In this document: one piece after another, positions 7,761-15,511 of the stretch
Numbering within the stretch: position 1 is the first letter of the stretch
Layout of the letters: every line of letters starts with the position of its first letter
Assembly (NCBI GenBank): GCA_020171895.1
Contig: JAIVAN010000013.1
Coordinates: 1 to 64,000, forward strand
Direction: 5' to 3'
DNA from: Bacillus timonensis
GTDB lineage: Bacteria > Bacillota > Bacilli > Bacillales > Bacillaceae_L
DNA length: 64,000 nucleotides
Notes under the pieces: model-generated
Database searches by the model: none
Told to the model about the DNA's origin: nothing
Seen by the model: the letters and a program-made list of their open reading frames with translations, nothing else
Program-made: the position numbers and the translations under genes

Positions 7761-8645
7761 TTATTCCGCACTATATTTTTCAATTAGAGGGTCTAAAATA
7801 TCTTCTAGCTTTCTAAATAAGAAGCCTGCTTGGGATGCTTTTGTTACATCAATTGTCCAAGTACTCGGAAGCGCATATGGAGAAGTATGTTTAGATTCTG
7901 TTTCAGTTTGAACGATCGCTTTCTTCCCTACAGCCTGTTCAACCTTTCGAAGGAGATCTTTTAATGAAATATCACCAATCGCTCCTGCGTTAAATGGGCC
8001 AACATATTCACTTTTCGCTATAAAATAAAGAAACTCTGCCGCCTCTTTTGATGAGATAAAGCTATATTTTGCGTCAAGGTTAGGTATTCCCATGGCTTGT
8101 TCATTTTTCACATGGTCAACATGGAACTGAAGTCGATTCGTATAGTCATCTGGACCAATGACAATTGGAAAGCGTACTGTCACCACTTCATATGGACTTT
8201 CTTGATAAAGGAATGCTTCTGATACCCGCTTTGCTTCTTGATATCCTAGCATACCAACATATTCTCTTCTTGATTTTAATTCGATCGGATATGTCGTTGG
8301 ATCAAAATCACTCTCCACTTTATCTACACCAAAATCATACACAGCCATTGTTGAAGTAAATATATAACGTTTTGTTTTATCACCTAAAACCTCTACTGCG
8401 TCCTTCACTTCAATCGGAGAGTAGCAAGTTTGGTCAAATACTACATCCCATTCATACCCTTCGACTGCCTTTTCAAGTGTTTCTCTATTTTCGCGGTCTA
8501 TAACAATCCGTTTTACCTGATCCCCAAATGTATCTGGTGTCAGACCTCTCGTTGCAATTGTCACTTCTATGCCATTTTCTAATAAAATCTGAACTAACCT
8601 TTTACCAAAAAATTGCGTGCCACCTAAAACTAATGCTGTTTTCAT
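7761..8645 (-). CDS. NAD-dependent epimerase/dehydratase-like (atypical SDR) protein
   Basis: A 294-aa Rossmann-fold protein. The N-terminal nucleotide loop reads GGTQFFGKRLV, and a YQEAK segment provides the Tyr-x3-Lys pair of short-chain dehydrogenases. The GGTQFxG form places it with NAD-binding epimerase-like proteins found in many Bacillus genomes, often called isoflavone-reductase-like or mRNA-binding-like. Substrate unknown. It is transcribed divergently from tgl with 152 bp between them. Confidence 0.8.
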   Translation of the reverse strand: MKTALVLGGTQFFGKRLVQILLENGIEVTIATRGLTPDTFGDQVKRIVIDRENRETLEKAVEGYEWDVVFDQTCYSPIEVKDAVEVLGDKTKRYIFTSTMAVYDFGVDKVESDFDPTTYPIELKSRREYVGMLGYQEAKRVSEAFLYQESPYEVVTVRFPIVIGPDDYTNRLQFHVDHVKNEQAMGIPNLDAKYSFISSKEAAEFLYFIAKSEYVGPFNAGAIGDISLKDLLRKVEQAVGKKAIVQTETESKHTSPYALPSTWTIDVTKASQAGFLFRKLEDILDPLIEKYSAE

Positions 8646-8667
8646 CTATTCAATCCCCTTTTATGTA

Positions 8668-8695
8668 ACTTCAATTAGTGCTCTTACATACCTTA
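8668..8695 (+). promoter_or_regulatory. Candidate sigma-K promoter for tgl
   Basis: AAC (8667-8669) lies 17 bases from CATACCTTA (8687-8695), which fits the AC-N16/17-CATANNNTA form of mother-cell sigma-K promoters. B. subtilis tgl is expressed under sigma-K, which fits. This is a short motif match, so confidence is moderate. Confidence 0.45.
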
Positions 8696-8745
8696 TATTC
8701 TATATATTCAGACACTCACCCACAAGTAATTTAGCCTCACGAAAC

Positions 8746-8770
8746 ATAAAGATTTTTCGACAGGTACCTG
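8746..8770 (+). repeat. 25-bp dispersed repeat, copy A
   Basis: ATAAAGATTTTTCGACAGG and the following TACCTG recur exactly, inverted, at 59552-59576. The core CAGGTACCTG is palindromic. Copy A lies in the leader of tgl, 27 bases before the start codon. Confidence 0.8.
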
Positions 8771-8797
8771 TGCACTTTAAAAAAGGGAGGAATCCAC

Positions 8798-9628
8798 ATG
8801 ATAAAGATCGAGCATGAGGAATTTGATATGGGGGTTGTAAAGGAACTTCTAGGAGAAGCGGAGTTATTTAAAATTGTAGAGAATATGCTGAGTTACACGG
8901 ATATGTATGAATATGCTACTCTTGATGAACTATTATTTGAGGTGAGGTTACGTGCCTTGATTGCTAGGGCAGCAAAAGATTTAAACGAGAGCGGAGCAAG
9001 ATTTACAACATTTGCAACGTCATTTCCTAACAAGGACTATTGGAATTTAACTCCACAAGGGGCATTTGTTTTAAGAGAGGATGTTTCGCCATCACAGGGG
9101 CTGAAGGATATTTTTATTCACGGAGATAAATACCAATTTGAATGTGCCACAGCAATGGTTATTGTATTTTACAAAGCAATTCTCGATCATTTATCGGAAG
9201 GAATTTTTAATCGATTCTTTAAGGAGCTTGTTTTATATGATTGGCATTATGATTCTGATTTAGGACTCATTACTACAGTGGGGAATGATTTTCTAACAGG
9301 AGATTGCCTGTACTTTAAGAATCCTGAATTCAATCCCCAAACTCCTCAATGGCGCGGTGAAAATGTCATAGTGGTAGATGAAAATTTATATTTCGGCCAT
9401 GGGATTGGCATAAAGACGGCGGAAGAGATGATCGAGTCTCTAAATAAAAAAAGAAAAGAAGATGCAACGGAATCTGCGTATCTCCTTGAACAAGTTTCAA
9501 GACCTGATTTTAAACATCTATATAGTTTATATATTCCGATAAAAGCAGAAAATTTGTCTGAAGAATTCAAGCGTAACAAAACTTCACACATAAGTATTTC
9601 TATAGGTACAAATAAGCGAAATTATTAA
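8798..9628 (+). CDS. tgl: Protein-glutamine gamma-glutamyltransferase (spore coat transglutaminase)
   Basis: This 276-aa protein cross-links Gln and Lys side chains of spore coat proteins. It matches B. subtilis Tgl along its length: YQFECATAMVIVFYKA contains the catalytic Cys at residue 116, and GDCLYFKNPEFNPQTPQWRGENVI is the family hallmark. It is about 30 residues longer than the B. subtilis protein, with a polar C-terminal tail (SEEFKRNKTSHISIS). GGGAGG precedes the ATG. It presumably acts in the mother cell late in sporulation. Confidence 0.93.
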   Translation: MIKIEHEEFDMGVVKELLGEAELFKIVENMLSYTDMYEYATLDELLFEVRLRALIARAAKDLNESGARFTTFATSFPNKDYWNLTPQGAFVLREDVSPSQGLKDIFIHGDKYQFECATAMVIVFYKAILDHLSEGIFNRFFKELVLYDWHYDSDLGLITTVGNDFLTGDCLYFKNPEFNPQTPQWRGENVIVVDENLYFGHGIGIKTAEEMIESLNKKRKEDATESAYLLEQVSRPDFKHLYSLYIPIKAENLSEEFKRNKTSHISISIGTNKRNY

Positions 9629-9742
9629 CATCACATTTCATCAACCTTTTTTTCCAATATTTATATAGGAATATTTGTTCGTTTTTTGTAGTATAAAGAA
9701 TGTATGTTCGCATATAATAGAAAAAAAAGGAGATGAATTAAA

Positions 9743-9970
9743 ATGTACAACTTGCTGAGACGTTCTTATCTAGACCATTTAGAAATTGAAATCATTTATC
9801 TTTCAAAACAAGGAGTACTAACACATCGTACAATTCTTGTGACAGAAATTGTGAACGATAAACAAATCAATGCATTCTGCCAGTTAAGGAGAACAAAGAG
9901 AACATTTTTAATAGAAAACATCTTGTCTGCTTCACCAACGCGTCAGAAAAAAAGGATGAGATATGCTTAA
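9743..9970 (+). CDS. Small WYL-like domain protein
   Basis: A 75-aa basic protein. The segment IIYLSKQGVLTHRTILV followed by INAFCQLRRTKRTFLIENILSA resembles the core of WYL domains (AYCxLRxxxRxFxxxRI), here as a free-standing mini-domain. Such small proteins are common in Bacillus, and a regulatory ligand-sensing role is possible but unproven. AAAGGAG precedes the ATG. Confidence 0.7.
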   Translation: MYNLLRRSYLDHLEIEIIYLSKQGVLTHRTILVTEIVNDKQINAFCQLRRTKRTFLIENILSASPTRQKKRMRYA

Positions 9971-9979
9971 ATAGTCACA

Positions 9980-10453
9980 TTAATCTTCCATATCATTATG
10001 CTCTCTAGGCTGCTTGCGCTCCCATTCACTCAAATACATCATAGGTAAATCAATAGAATGATTCACTGGTAGTTTTGTAATGAATTCAATACTGTTTCCA
10101 TCTGGATCATTAAAATATATCATCGCATGACCAGATGATGGCATAACGATGGGTTCAATTGGTTCGAATCCAAAATCACCTCTAAGCTGAATTCCTTTTT
10201 CTTCTAACCATTTTTTAGCATTTCTTAAATCATCAAGTGATACATAAAATGCAATATGTCTAAGAGATGGATGATAGGTTGCATTCACAGAGCTATGCTC
10301 CCATAATCCAATCCAGCTTTCATTACGCTTAATCCAAAAGAAAGCAACGTGTTCATTTTCTTCAGCAAGCTCTATGTCTAGTTTTCTGTAAAACTCGATC
10401 GATTTCTTCAAATTACTTACCGGTAAATGGCCCTCATATAATCCTTTAATCAT
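9980..10453 (-). CDS. VOC/glyoxalase-family protein
   Basis: A 157-aa protein with the two beta-alpha-beta-beta-beta modules of the vicinal oxygen chelate fold. Likely metal ligands are His9 (EGHLPV), a His in LRHIAFYV and the Glu in NDPDGNSIEFI. The family includes glyoxalases, dioxygenases and fosfomycin-type resistance proteins, and I cannot choose among these. The C-terminus (DLPMMYLSEWERKQPREHNDMED) is polar and not part of the fold. Confidence 0.82.
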   Translation of the reverse strand: MIKGLYEGHLPVSNLKKSIEFYRKLDIELAEENEHVAFFWIKRNESWIGLWEHSSVNATYHPSLRHIAFYVSLDDLRNAKKWLEEKGIQLRGDFGFEPIEPIVMPSSGHAMIYFNDPDGNSIEFITKLPVNHSIDLPMMYLSEWERKQPREHNDMED

Positions 10454-10691
10454 TTATATCACCCTACTCTATCTTAATACATAATCTTCTTTTTTTAATT
10501 GACCATTAGGATGAATTTTTTTTACTACTTTCGAATGACCTTAGTGGCTTAGACAGGAGTCATTCCATCACATTTATCTTGCTGCAACTGTAAGGTTCAA
10601 GTACAGTTATGCACTAAAAGTTGTTTTAATGGAAAAAATTAGCTTTCTTTTATATGCTAATGTAAATAACAAAATTTTCAGGAGGTATAGA

Positions 10692-11666
10692 ATGTCAAAA
10701 TTACGCTTTGGTATATTAAGCACAGCGAATATTGCTCAAAAAGCATTAATTCCAGCGATGCAACGTTCAAAATTAGTAGAGTTAGTTGCGATTTCAAGTG
10801 GGAGCGGGAAAGCAAAAGAAGTAGGAGAAAAATTCAATATTCCAAAGTACTATGATTCTTATCATGAATTGCTAAACGACAAAGAGATTGATGCCGTTTA
10901 TATCCCGCTACCAAACCATTTACATAAGGAGTGGGTATTCGAAGCTGCCAGGTACGGTAAGCATATTCTCTGCGAAAAACCACTAGCTTTAACTTCACTA
11001 GATGCGGAAGAAATGTTTGCATTTTGTAAAACTCAAAATGTAGTGTTGATGGAAGCATTCATGTATCAATTCCATCCACAGCATAAGCGTGTTAAGGAAT
11101 TAATCTCTTCTGGAGAAATAGGGACAGTTAAACAAATTCGTTCGACCTTCTCGTTTCCTCTATCAATGGAAGCAGACAATATCCGATTAAACAAAGATAT
11201 CGGCGGTGGAGTTGTCTATGATGTAGGCTGTTATTGTATCAATGTAAGTCGCCTAATCACTGGAGAAGAACCTACTGAAATTAAGGCGACAGCCTCCATT
11301 CACCCAGAATTAAATGTTGATACTTCCGCATGTGGAATACTTAAGTTCGAGAGTGGAATTTTAGCTAGTTTTGATTGCAGTTTCGAGCAACCATTTAAAG
11401 AGCAATACGAAATTGTAGGCACAAAAGGTTCCATTCAAATCCCCTTCGCTTTCCGTCCAGACCGTTTTGAAAATGGAAACGTACCAATATACGTGACAAA
11501 CGAGAACGGCAAAAGGGAAGAAATGGTCCATGGCGATCAATACCTATTACAAGTTAACCACTTCGTTGAAAGTATACAGCAAGGTAACGAACCAATATAT
11601 AATAGTGAAAAAACGATCAACAACATGAAAGTAATAGAAGAAGTCGTCCAAAAGATAAGAGCTTAA
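10692..11666 (+). CDS. Gfo/Idh/MocA-family oxidoreductase
   Basis: A protein of about 324 aa. The N-terminal Rossmann domain begins LRFGILSTANIAQKALIPAM and has the family motif CEKPLA; the C-terminal alpha/beta domain follows. I start it at ATG 10692, five bases after AGGAGGTATAG. The longer frame back to 10629 has no ribosome site and adds 21 non-homologous residues. It probably oxidises or reduces a sugar, polyol or dihydrodiol with NAD(P). The substrate is not predictable. Confidence 0.88.
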   Translation: MSKLRFGILSTANIAQKALIPAMQRSKLVELVAISSGSGKAKEVGEKFNIPKYYDSYHELLNDKEIDAVYIPLPNHLHKEWVFEAARYGKHILCEKPLALTSLDAEEMFAFCKTQNVVLMEAFMYQFHPQHKRVKELISSGEIGTVKQIRSTFSFPLSMEADNIRLNKDIGGGVVYDVGCYCINVSRLITGEEPTEIKATASIHPELNVDTSACGILKFESGILASFDCSFEQPFKEQYEIVGTKGSIQIPFAFRPDRFENGNVPIYVTNENGKREEMVHGDQYLLQVNHFVESIQQGNEPIYNSEKTINNMKVIEEVVQKIRA

Positions 11667-11673
11667 ACCTATA

Positions 11674-11700
11674 AAAACGTCCAATAGGACGTTTTTTATT
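11674..11700 (+). terminator. Terminator after the oxidoreductase gene
   Basis: AAAACGTCC pairs with GGACGTTTT over AATA, followed by TTTATTTC. Confidence 0.88.
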
Positions 11701-11718
11701 TCTCTATCTTTTTTAACA

Positions 11719-11817
11719 GCAGGAGTCGCCCTAGGTCCGGATCCTACAGACTAAGCCTAGAAAGCTCATACGGTAACCCGCGGAAAGCGAGGTTCCTGCC
11801 ACGAAGGTAAACACCCC
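11719..11817 (+). repeat. MITE-like repeat copy 6, degenerate
   Basis: The 3' part (CCCGCGGAAAGCGAGGTTCC and GGTAAACACCCC) is clear. The 5' part is shortened and mutated. The tail CATATACAGTATCGTATTTTTCAG matches the tail after copy 2, so this is a decayed member of the same family. Confidence 0.75.
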
Positions 11818-11954
11818 ATATACAGTATCGTATTTTTCAGGATAACCTCTTAATCTTCGCTAAAGAAATTCTAAAGTTCTTGAAAACAATGCATTATATG
11901 GTAAAAGTTGAAAAATACTACAAGTAAGATTATTTACTTGGAGGAATCATACGT

Positions 11955-12914
11955 ATGAAAAAACTGAGCATTCTCATAGCAATAACCTTCCTTTGTTCCT
12001 TATTTGCAATCAAGCACGCTGATGCCTCTATTAATAAGGATGACCTAACCCAATTTAGTGAGGAACTCGGCATTTCACAAACAGCACTTGAAAACTATCT
12101 ACGTTTTTATGAATATTCATTAGATGACTTTCATTCAATTGAAGAATTAAGTGCTTTTCTAGGTAGCCCAGTAAACGACAAAACACTGGGACAATTACTT
12201 GCTAAGTATGAGTTAACAGAGAAACAATTAAATGTACTTTTGACTGGATTCGGTGAATCTGTCAAAGATTATCTATTCCTAAAAGATTTAGACACAGCCG
12301 TTGGCTTTTATGTAAATCATGCTGAGGTACTCCGTGATGCTGAAAAAATGCTCGCTAAAATTGGAATGACAGAAGAAGAAATTGATAATTTGTTTCAACA
12401 TATGTTAACACTTGACCAATCTTTACTCGGTGAAAAAATGGGTACCTTTAACACTCGATTAGAACCATTCTTTTCGTACAATAGCGCAAAGAAGCTCACA
12501 GATCAGGAAAAGACCGAGTTACAGACTCTTTATGAAGAAATGATTGCAACCTTCAATTTACGACCAGTGTATTTTGTGATTTCTAATGGAACTAAACAGT
12601 CCATCTCCTTCAATGATTTACTCAAGCAAGATACACTAGCTGACAAAATACTCATCGTTGAGCTTAAAGATAAAAAAGGTGAAGTGGTCGTTGATATGCA
12701 ATTTGAAGGTGGAAAACTCACTGCCAATGCGATGGTTGAACATGGCGAGCAAATCTTGAATGTTGCTGGGATTGCGAGTGAAATGAACGTTAGCTTGCAG
12801 GGTCAAAAAGCACCTAATACCGCCTCTCCTTATGGATTAAACATGATTGTTTCTAGTATTATGTTACTTCTTGGTTTCTTTGGATTACTCTTAACAAGGC
12901 ACAAACTTGGTTAG
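11955..12914 (+). CDS. Processed acidic surface protein with LPXTA-like sorting signal
   Basis: A 319-aa secreted protein: signal peptide (about 1-25, ending ADA), an acidic helical region, and a C-terminal cell-wall sorting signal. That signal reads APNTAS, followed by a hydrophobic segment (NMIVSSIMLLLGFFGLLL) and a short basic tail (TRHKLG). The motif is APNTA rather than LPXTG, as in the family of acidic proteins paired with class D sortases (TIGR04383-like). A sortase gene begins two bases after its stop, so this is probably its dedicated substrate. Its function on the surface is unknown. Confidence 0.85.
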   Translation: MKKLSILIAITFLCSLFAIKHADASINKDDLTQFSEELGISQTALENYLRFYEYSLDDFHSIEELSAFLGSPVNDKTLGQLLAKYELTEKQLNVLLTGFGESVKDYLFLKDLDTAVGFYVNHAEVLRDAEKMLAKIGMTEEEIDNLFQHMLTLDQSLLGEKMGTFNTRLEPFFSYNSAKKLTDQEKTELQTLYEEMIATFNLRPVYFVISNGTKQSISFNDLLKQDTLADKILIVELKDKKGEVVVDMQFEGGKLTANAMVEHGEQILNVAGIASEMNVSLQGQKAPNTASPYGLNMIVSSIMLLLGFFGLLLTRHKLG

Positions 12915-12916
12915 AG

Positions 12917-13528
12917 ATGGCATATAAACCTATACGCTTTATTTCGATTATCATCATTTTCGTTGGGACAGTAATATTCATTTGGAATGCATATAGCTTT
13001 ACCTTGGGATATTTTGCATCGACTAAAGAAAATGATTTTAAAAGTGAATACTATGAAAATCCTGAACAACGTTTGTTCAATTTTAGAAAGAATCATCCAG
13101 TACATCGCATTGAGCACGGCGATAAATTAGGTACTTTATTTATTCCTAAGCTAGATCGGACATATCCAATATATGAAGGAACGACTGACGATGTATTAAA
13201 GAAAGGAATAGGACACTATACTAGAAGTGCCTTTCCAGGAGAAGACAACAATACAATTTTTTCGGGTCACCGTGACACTGTTCTTAGAGATTTAAAATAC
13301 GTTGGGGTTAACGATACGTTGTTTGTCACAACATTAGAGGGGCATTACCTGTATAAAGTAAAAAAAGTAAGAATTGTTCATGAGGATGATCCGTCGATTA
13401 TTGTCCCAAAGCCAAAAGCAACATTGACGATTACAACTTGTTATCCTTTTTACTATGTTGGAGATGCACCTGAGAGATATGTAGTAGTCGCAGACTTAAT
13501 AAAAACAACAACGAGGCTTCATCAATGA
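12917..13528 (+). CDS. Class D sortase
   Basis: A 203-aa membrane-anchored transpeptidase. It has an N-terminal membrane segment (FISIIIIFVGTVIFIWNAYSF) and the sortase core: catalytic His in FSGHRDT, catalytic Cys in TLTITTCYPFYYVGDAPERYVV and the Arg in ERYVV. The TTCYPFxYVGxAPxR pattern is that of class D. It follows its likely substrate with a 2-bp gap and a weak ribosome site, so translation is probably coupled. A second candidate substrate with LPNTA is encoded at 23596. Confidence 0.9.
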   Translation: MAYKPIRFISIIIIFVGTVIFIWNAYSFTLGYFASTKENDFKSEYYENPEQRLFNFRKNHPVHRIEHGDKLGTLFIPKLDRTYPIYEGTTDDVLKKGIGHYTRSAFPGEDNNTIFSGHRDTVLRDLKYVGVNDTLFVTTLEGHYLYKVKKVRIVHEDDPSIIVPKPKATLTITTCYPFYYVGDAPERYVVVADLIKTTTRLHQ

Positions 13529-13544
13529 AGCCTCTTATCTTTTA
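13513..13544 (+). terminator. Terminator after the sortase gene
   Basis: GAGGCTTCAT pairs with ATGAAGCCTC over CA, followed by TTATCTTTTAT. Its 5' arm overlaps the end of the sortase gene. Confidence 0.8.
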
Positions 13545-13581
13545 TCAAAAGCATTGTAGAAGGCAGAACAATCTCATTTTT

Positions 13582-14103
13582 TCATCCAAGTAATACCTTA
13601 CTAATCTTCCACCCATATGCGATTTCTTCAAAGAATTGTCCGCCAATCTCTACTTGCATCGAATCTACCTCTTCAGGTTGAAATGATTCATAGAATGTTC
13701 TAGAAGGATTTTCAGCCAGTACCCACACTAAAAGAGAGTTATAGCCTTTTTCTACTAAATCCTCAGTAAGGGCATGCACTAACTTACTCCCTATTTTTTG
13801 GCCTTGATATTCTTTCAGAAGATAGATTGCATATATCTCTGCATCATATTCATATTGGTTGCTTCTCTCTTTCCCACCATTTGCAAACCCAATAATTTGC
13901 CCACTACTGTCTTCAACTACTAATAAACTGGATTTCTCAAAGCCTTGATTCATTACAGCAGTCCAAAGCGTTTCCCGTTTACTATAGGATAGTTTATCGA
14001 GATACTCACTACATACAATTCCAGCATATGTAGTTTTCCAGCTATCTACATGTACCTTGGCAATTCCCGTAACATCATTTATCGTCGCTTGTCTTATAAT
14101 CAC
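13582..14103 (-). CDS. GNAT-family N-acetyltransferase
   Basis: A protein of about 173 aa. The acetyl-CoA site is the block IYLLKEYQGQKIGSKLVHALTEDLVEKGY (Q/RxxGxG/A type), and the N-terminal IIRQATINDVTGIAKVHVDSWKTTYAGIV is typical of RimI/PhnO-like Bacillus acetyltransferases. I choose GTG at 14103: the GGGGGGA ribosome site overlaps the upstream TTG at 14118. Substrate unknown. Confidence 0.85.
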   Translation of the reverse strand: MIIRQATINDVTGIAKVHVDSWKTTYAGIVCSEYLDKLSYSKRETLWTAVMNQGFEKSSLLVVEDSSGQIIGFANGGKERSNQYEYDAEIYAIYLLKEYQGQKIGSKLVHALTEDLVEKGYNSLLVWVLAENPSRTFYESFQPEEVDSMQVEIGGQFFEEIAYGWKISKVLLG

Positions 14104-14180
14104 AATGATTCCCCCCAATAGTTTGACATACTATATTCTACATCACCTTAAAATTTCCTTTTTCTGTATGATAAATCATA

Positions 14181-14220
14181 AAAAAACCGTCAGGAATTTT
14201 TCTTCCGAACGGTTATTTAT
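14181..14220 (-). terminator. Terminator after the DMT transporter gene
   Basis: AACCGTCAGGAA and TTCCGAACGGTT form a stem with one internal mismatch. A/T runs lie on both sides, and it lies just after the stop of the minus-strand transporter gene. Confidence 0.75.
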
Positions 14221-14226
14221 TACACT

Positions 14227-15138
14227 TTAACTTACATTCGCGTTTGCTTGTTTCAATTGACGTCGTGTTTGTCTTTCACTGAATAAAAACAGAGAAATTC
14301 CTAAAAGAATCACTCCTCCACCGATGACCTGAGTCCACATGACAGTCTCTTTTAAAATATAATAGGCCAATATTGATGCACCTATTGGTTCGAATAATAT
14401 GCTCATTGAAATCGTTGACGTACTCAACCATTTTAAAGACCAATTAAATAATGTATGACCTAATAGTGTAGGTACAATTGCAAGTAATAAAAAGTATCCC
14501 CAATCTGACGAAGGATATGGAAATAGTGAATATCCTAGTGAGACAACATAGAGAAATAGTGTAATGGAGCTTATCCCATAAACAACAAATGTGTATGTCA
14601 TAAGAGATAGTCTTTTTCGAACCGTTTGCCCAAATAAAAGATATGCCGTAACCATGGCACAGGCCAATAATGCTAAGAAGTCACCAAATAGCGCCATTCC
14701 ACTAATCGCAAAATCTCCCCAGCTAATGATGATACTACCACCTATTCCAAGAACACCACTTAAGATGGCTTTTATCCCAAGCTTTTCTTTAAAGAAGAAA
14801 TATGTGCCGATAAAAGCAAATATTGGTTGAAGTGTCACAAGTACGGTCGAGCTTGCCACAGAGGTGTAGTTTAGTGATTCAAACCAAAGGATAAAATGAA
14901 AAGCTAAAAATACTCCAGAGATGACCGAATACAGCCAATCTCGTTTCGTAATGAGAAGGAGTTCGTGTCTGTACTTTAGAAGAAAGAAAGGCATCATGAT
15001 TAAGATGGTTAAGAATAAACGGTAAAATGCAATTACTGGTGCTGGTGCAGTTGATAGTTTAACTAAGATTGCCGAGCTAGAGACAGCAATAACACCTACT
15101 GCTAGCATGACATAAGGGTTAACTTTAGGCTGGTTCAT
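14227..15138 (-). CDS. EamA/DMT-family transporter
   Basis: A 303-aa membrane protein with ten predicted segments arranged as two EamA repeats (about 7-140 and 150-290). It belongs to the drug/metabolite transporter family, which exports amino acids, purines or drugs. The loop PAPVIAFYRLFLTILIMMP and the FEPIGASILAYYILKE block of the second repeat are typical. The substrate cannot be deduced. GAGGT precedes the ATG. Confidence 0.88.
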   Translation of the reverse strand: MNQPKVNPYVMLAVGVIAVSSSAILVKLSTAPAPVIAFYRLFLTILIMMPFFLLKYRHELLLITKRDWLYSVISGVFLAFHFILWFESLNYTSVASSTVLVTLQPIFAFIGTYFFFKEKLGIKAILSGVLGIGGSIIISWGDFAISGMALFGDFLALLACAMVTAYLLFGQTVRKRLSLMTYTFVVYGISSITLFLYVVSLGYSLFPYPSSDWGYFLLLAIVPTLLGHTLFNWSLKWLSTSTISMSILFEPIGASILAYYILKETVMWTQVIGGGVILLGISLFLFSERQTRRQLKQANANVS

Positions 15139-15246
15139 TCATTTTTACCTCACAAATTTTCTTATATTCTAATTGATAGTATATACGAAACTTCGAAAAA
15201 CGAAAGAATGATTTTTTATTTTATTGTGATTTGCACCACTATACTA

Positions 15247-15379
15247 GGGGTGTTAATCTGCGTTGCAGGAACCTCGCTTTCCGTGGGGCGCCACTTGAGC
15301 CTCCTCGGCTTCGCCTGTGGGGTCTCAAGTCTGTCGCATATCCCACAGGAGTCTCGGTTCCTTCCACTCCGATTAACAC
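15247..15379 (-). repeat. MITE-like repeat copy 5 (inverted)
   Basis: A complete copy in reverse orientation, with termini GTGTTAATC (15250-15258) and GATTAACAC (15371-15379). The conserved linker (CATGAATTACTTAAAAGCCAACATTCGA...) flanks its right side. It fills most of the gene-free spacer 15139-15511. Confidence 0.9.
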
Positions 15380-15511
15380 GCATGAATTACTTAAAAGCCA
15401 ACATTCGATAAACTCAAAAATAAAGTTCACATTTTCATCCTCATTGCCCTGCAACATGTTATTTCTATCTTCATAAAAAAATGACCAGGTTTTTAGCCTG
15501 ATCATCTTTAC

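Noticed and set aside
14227-15138. Drug exporter with a specific substrate
   Set aside because: EamA proteins of this type cannot be assigned a substrate from sequence, so only the family is given.
4986-15500. CRISPR array made of the repeated GC-rich elements
   Set aside because: The repeats are about 130 bp, few, far apart and in both orientations, without cas genes.
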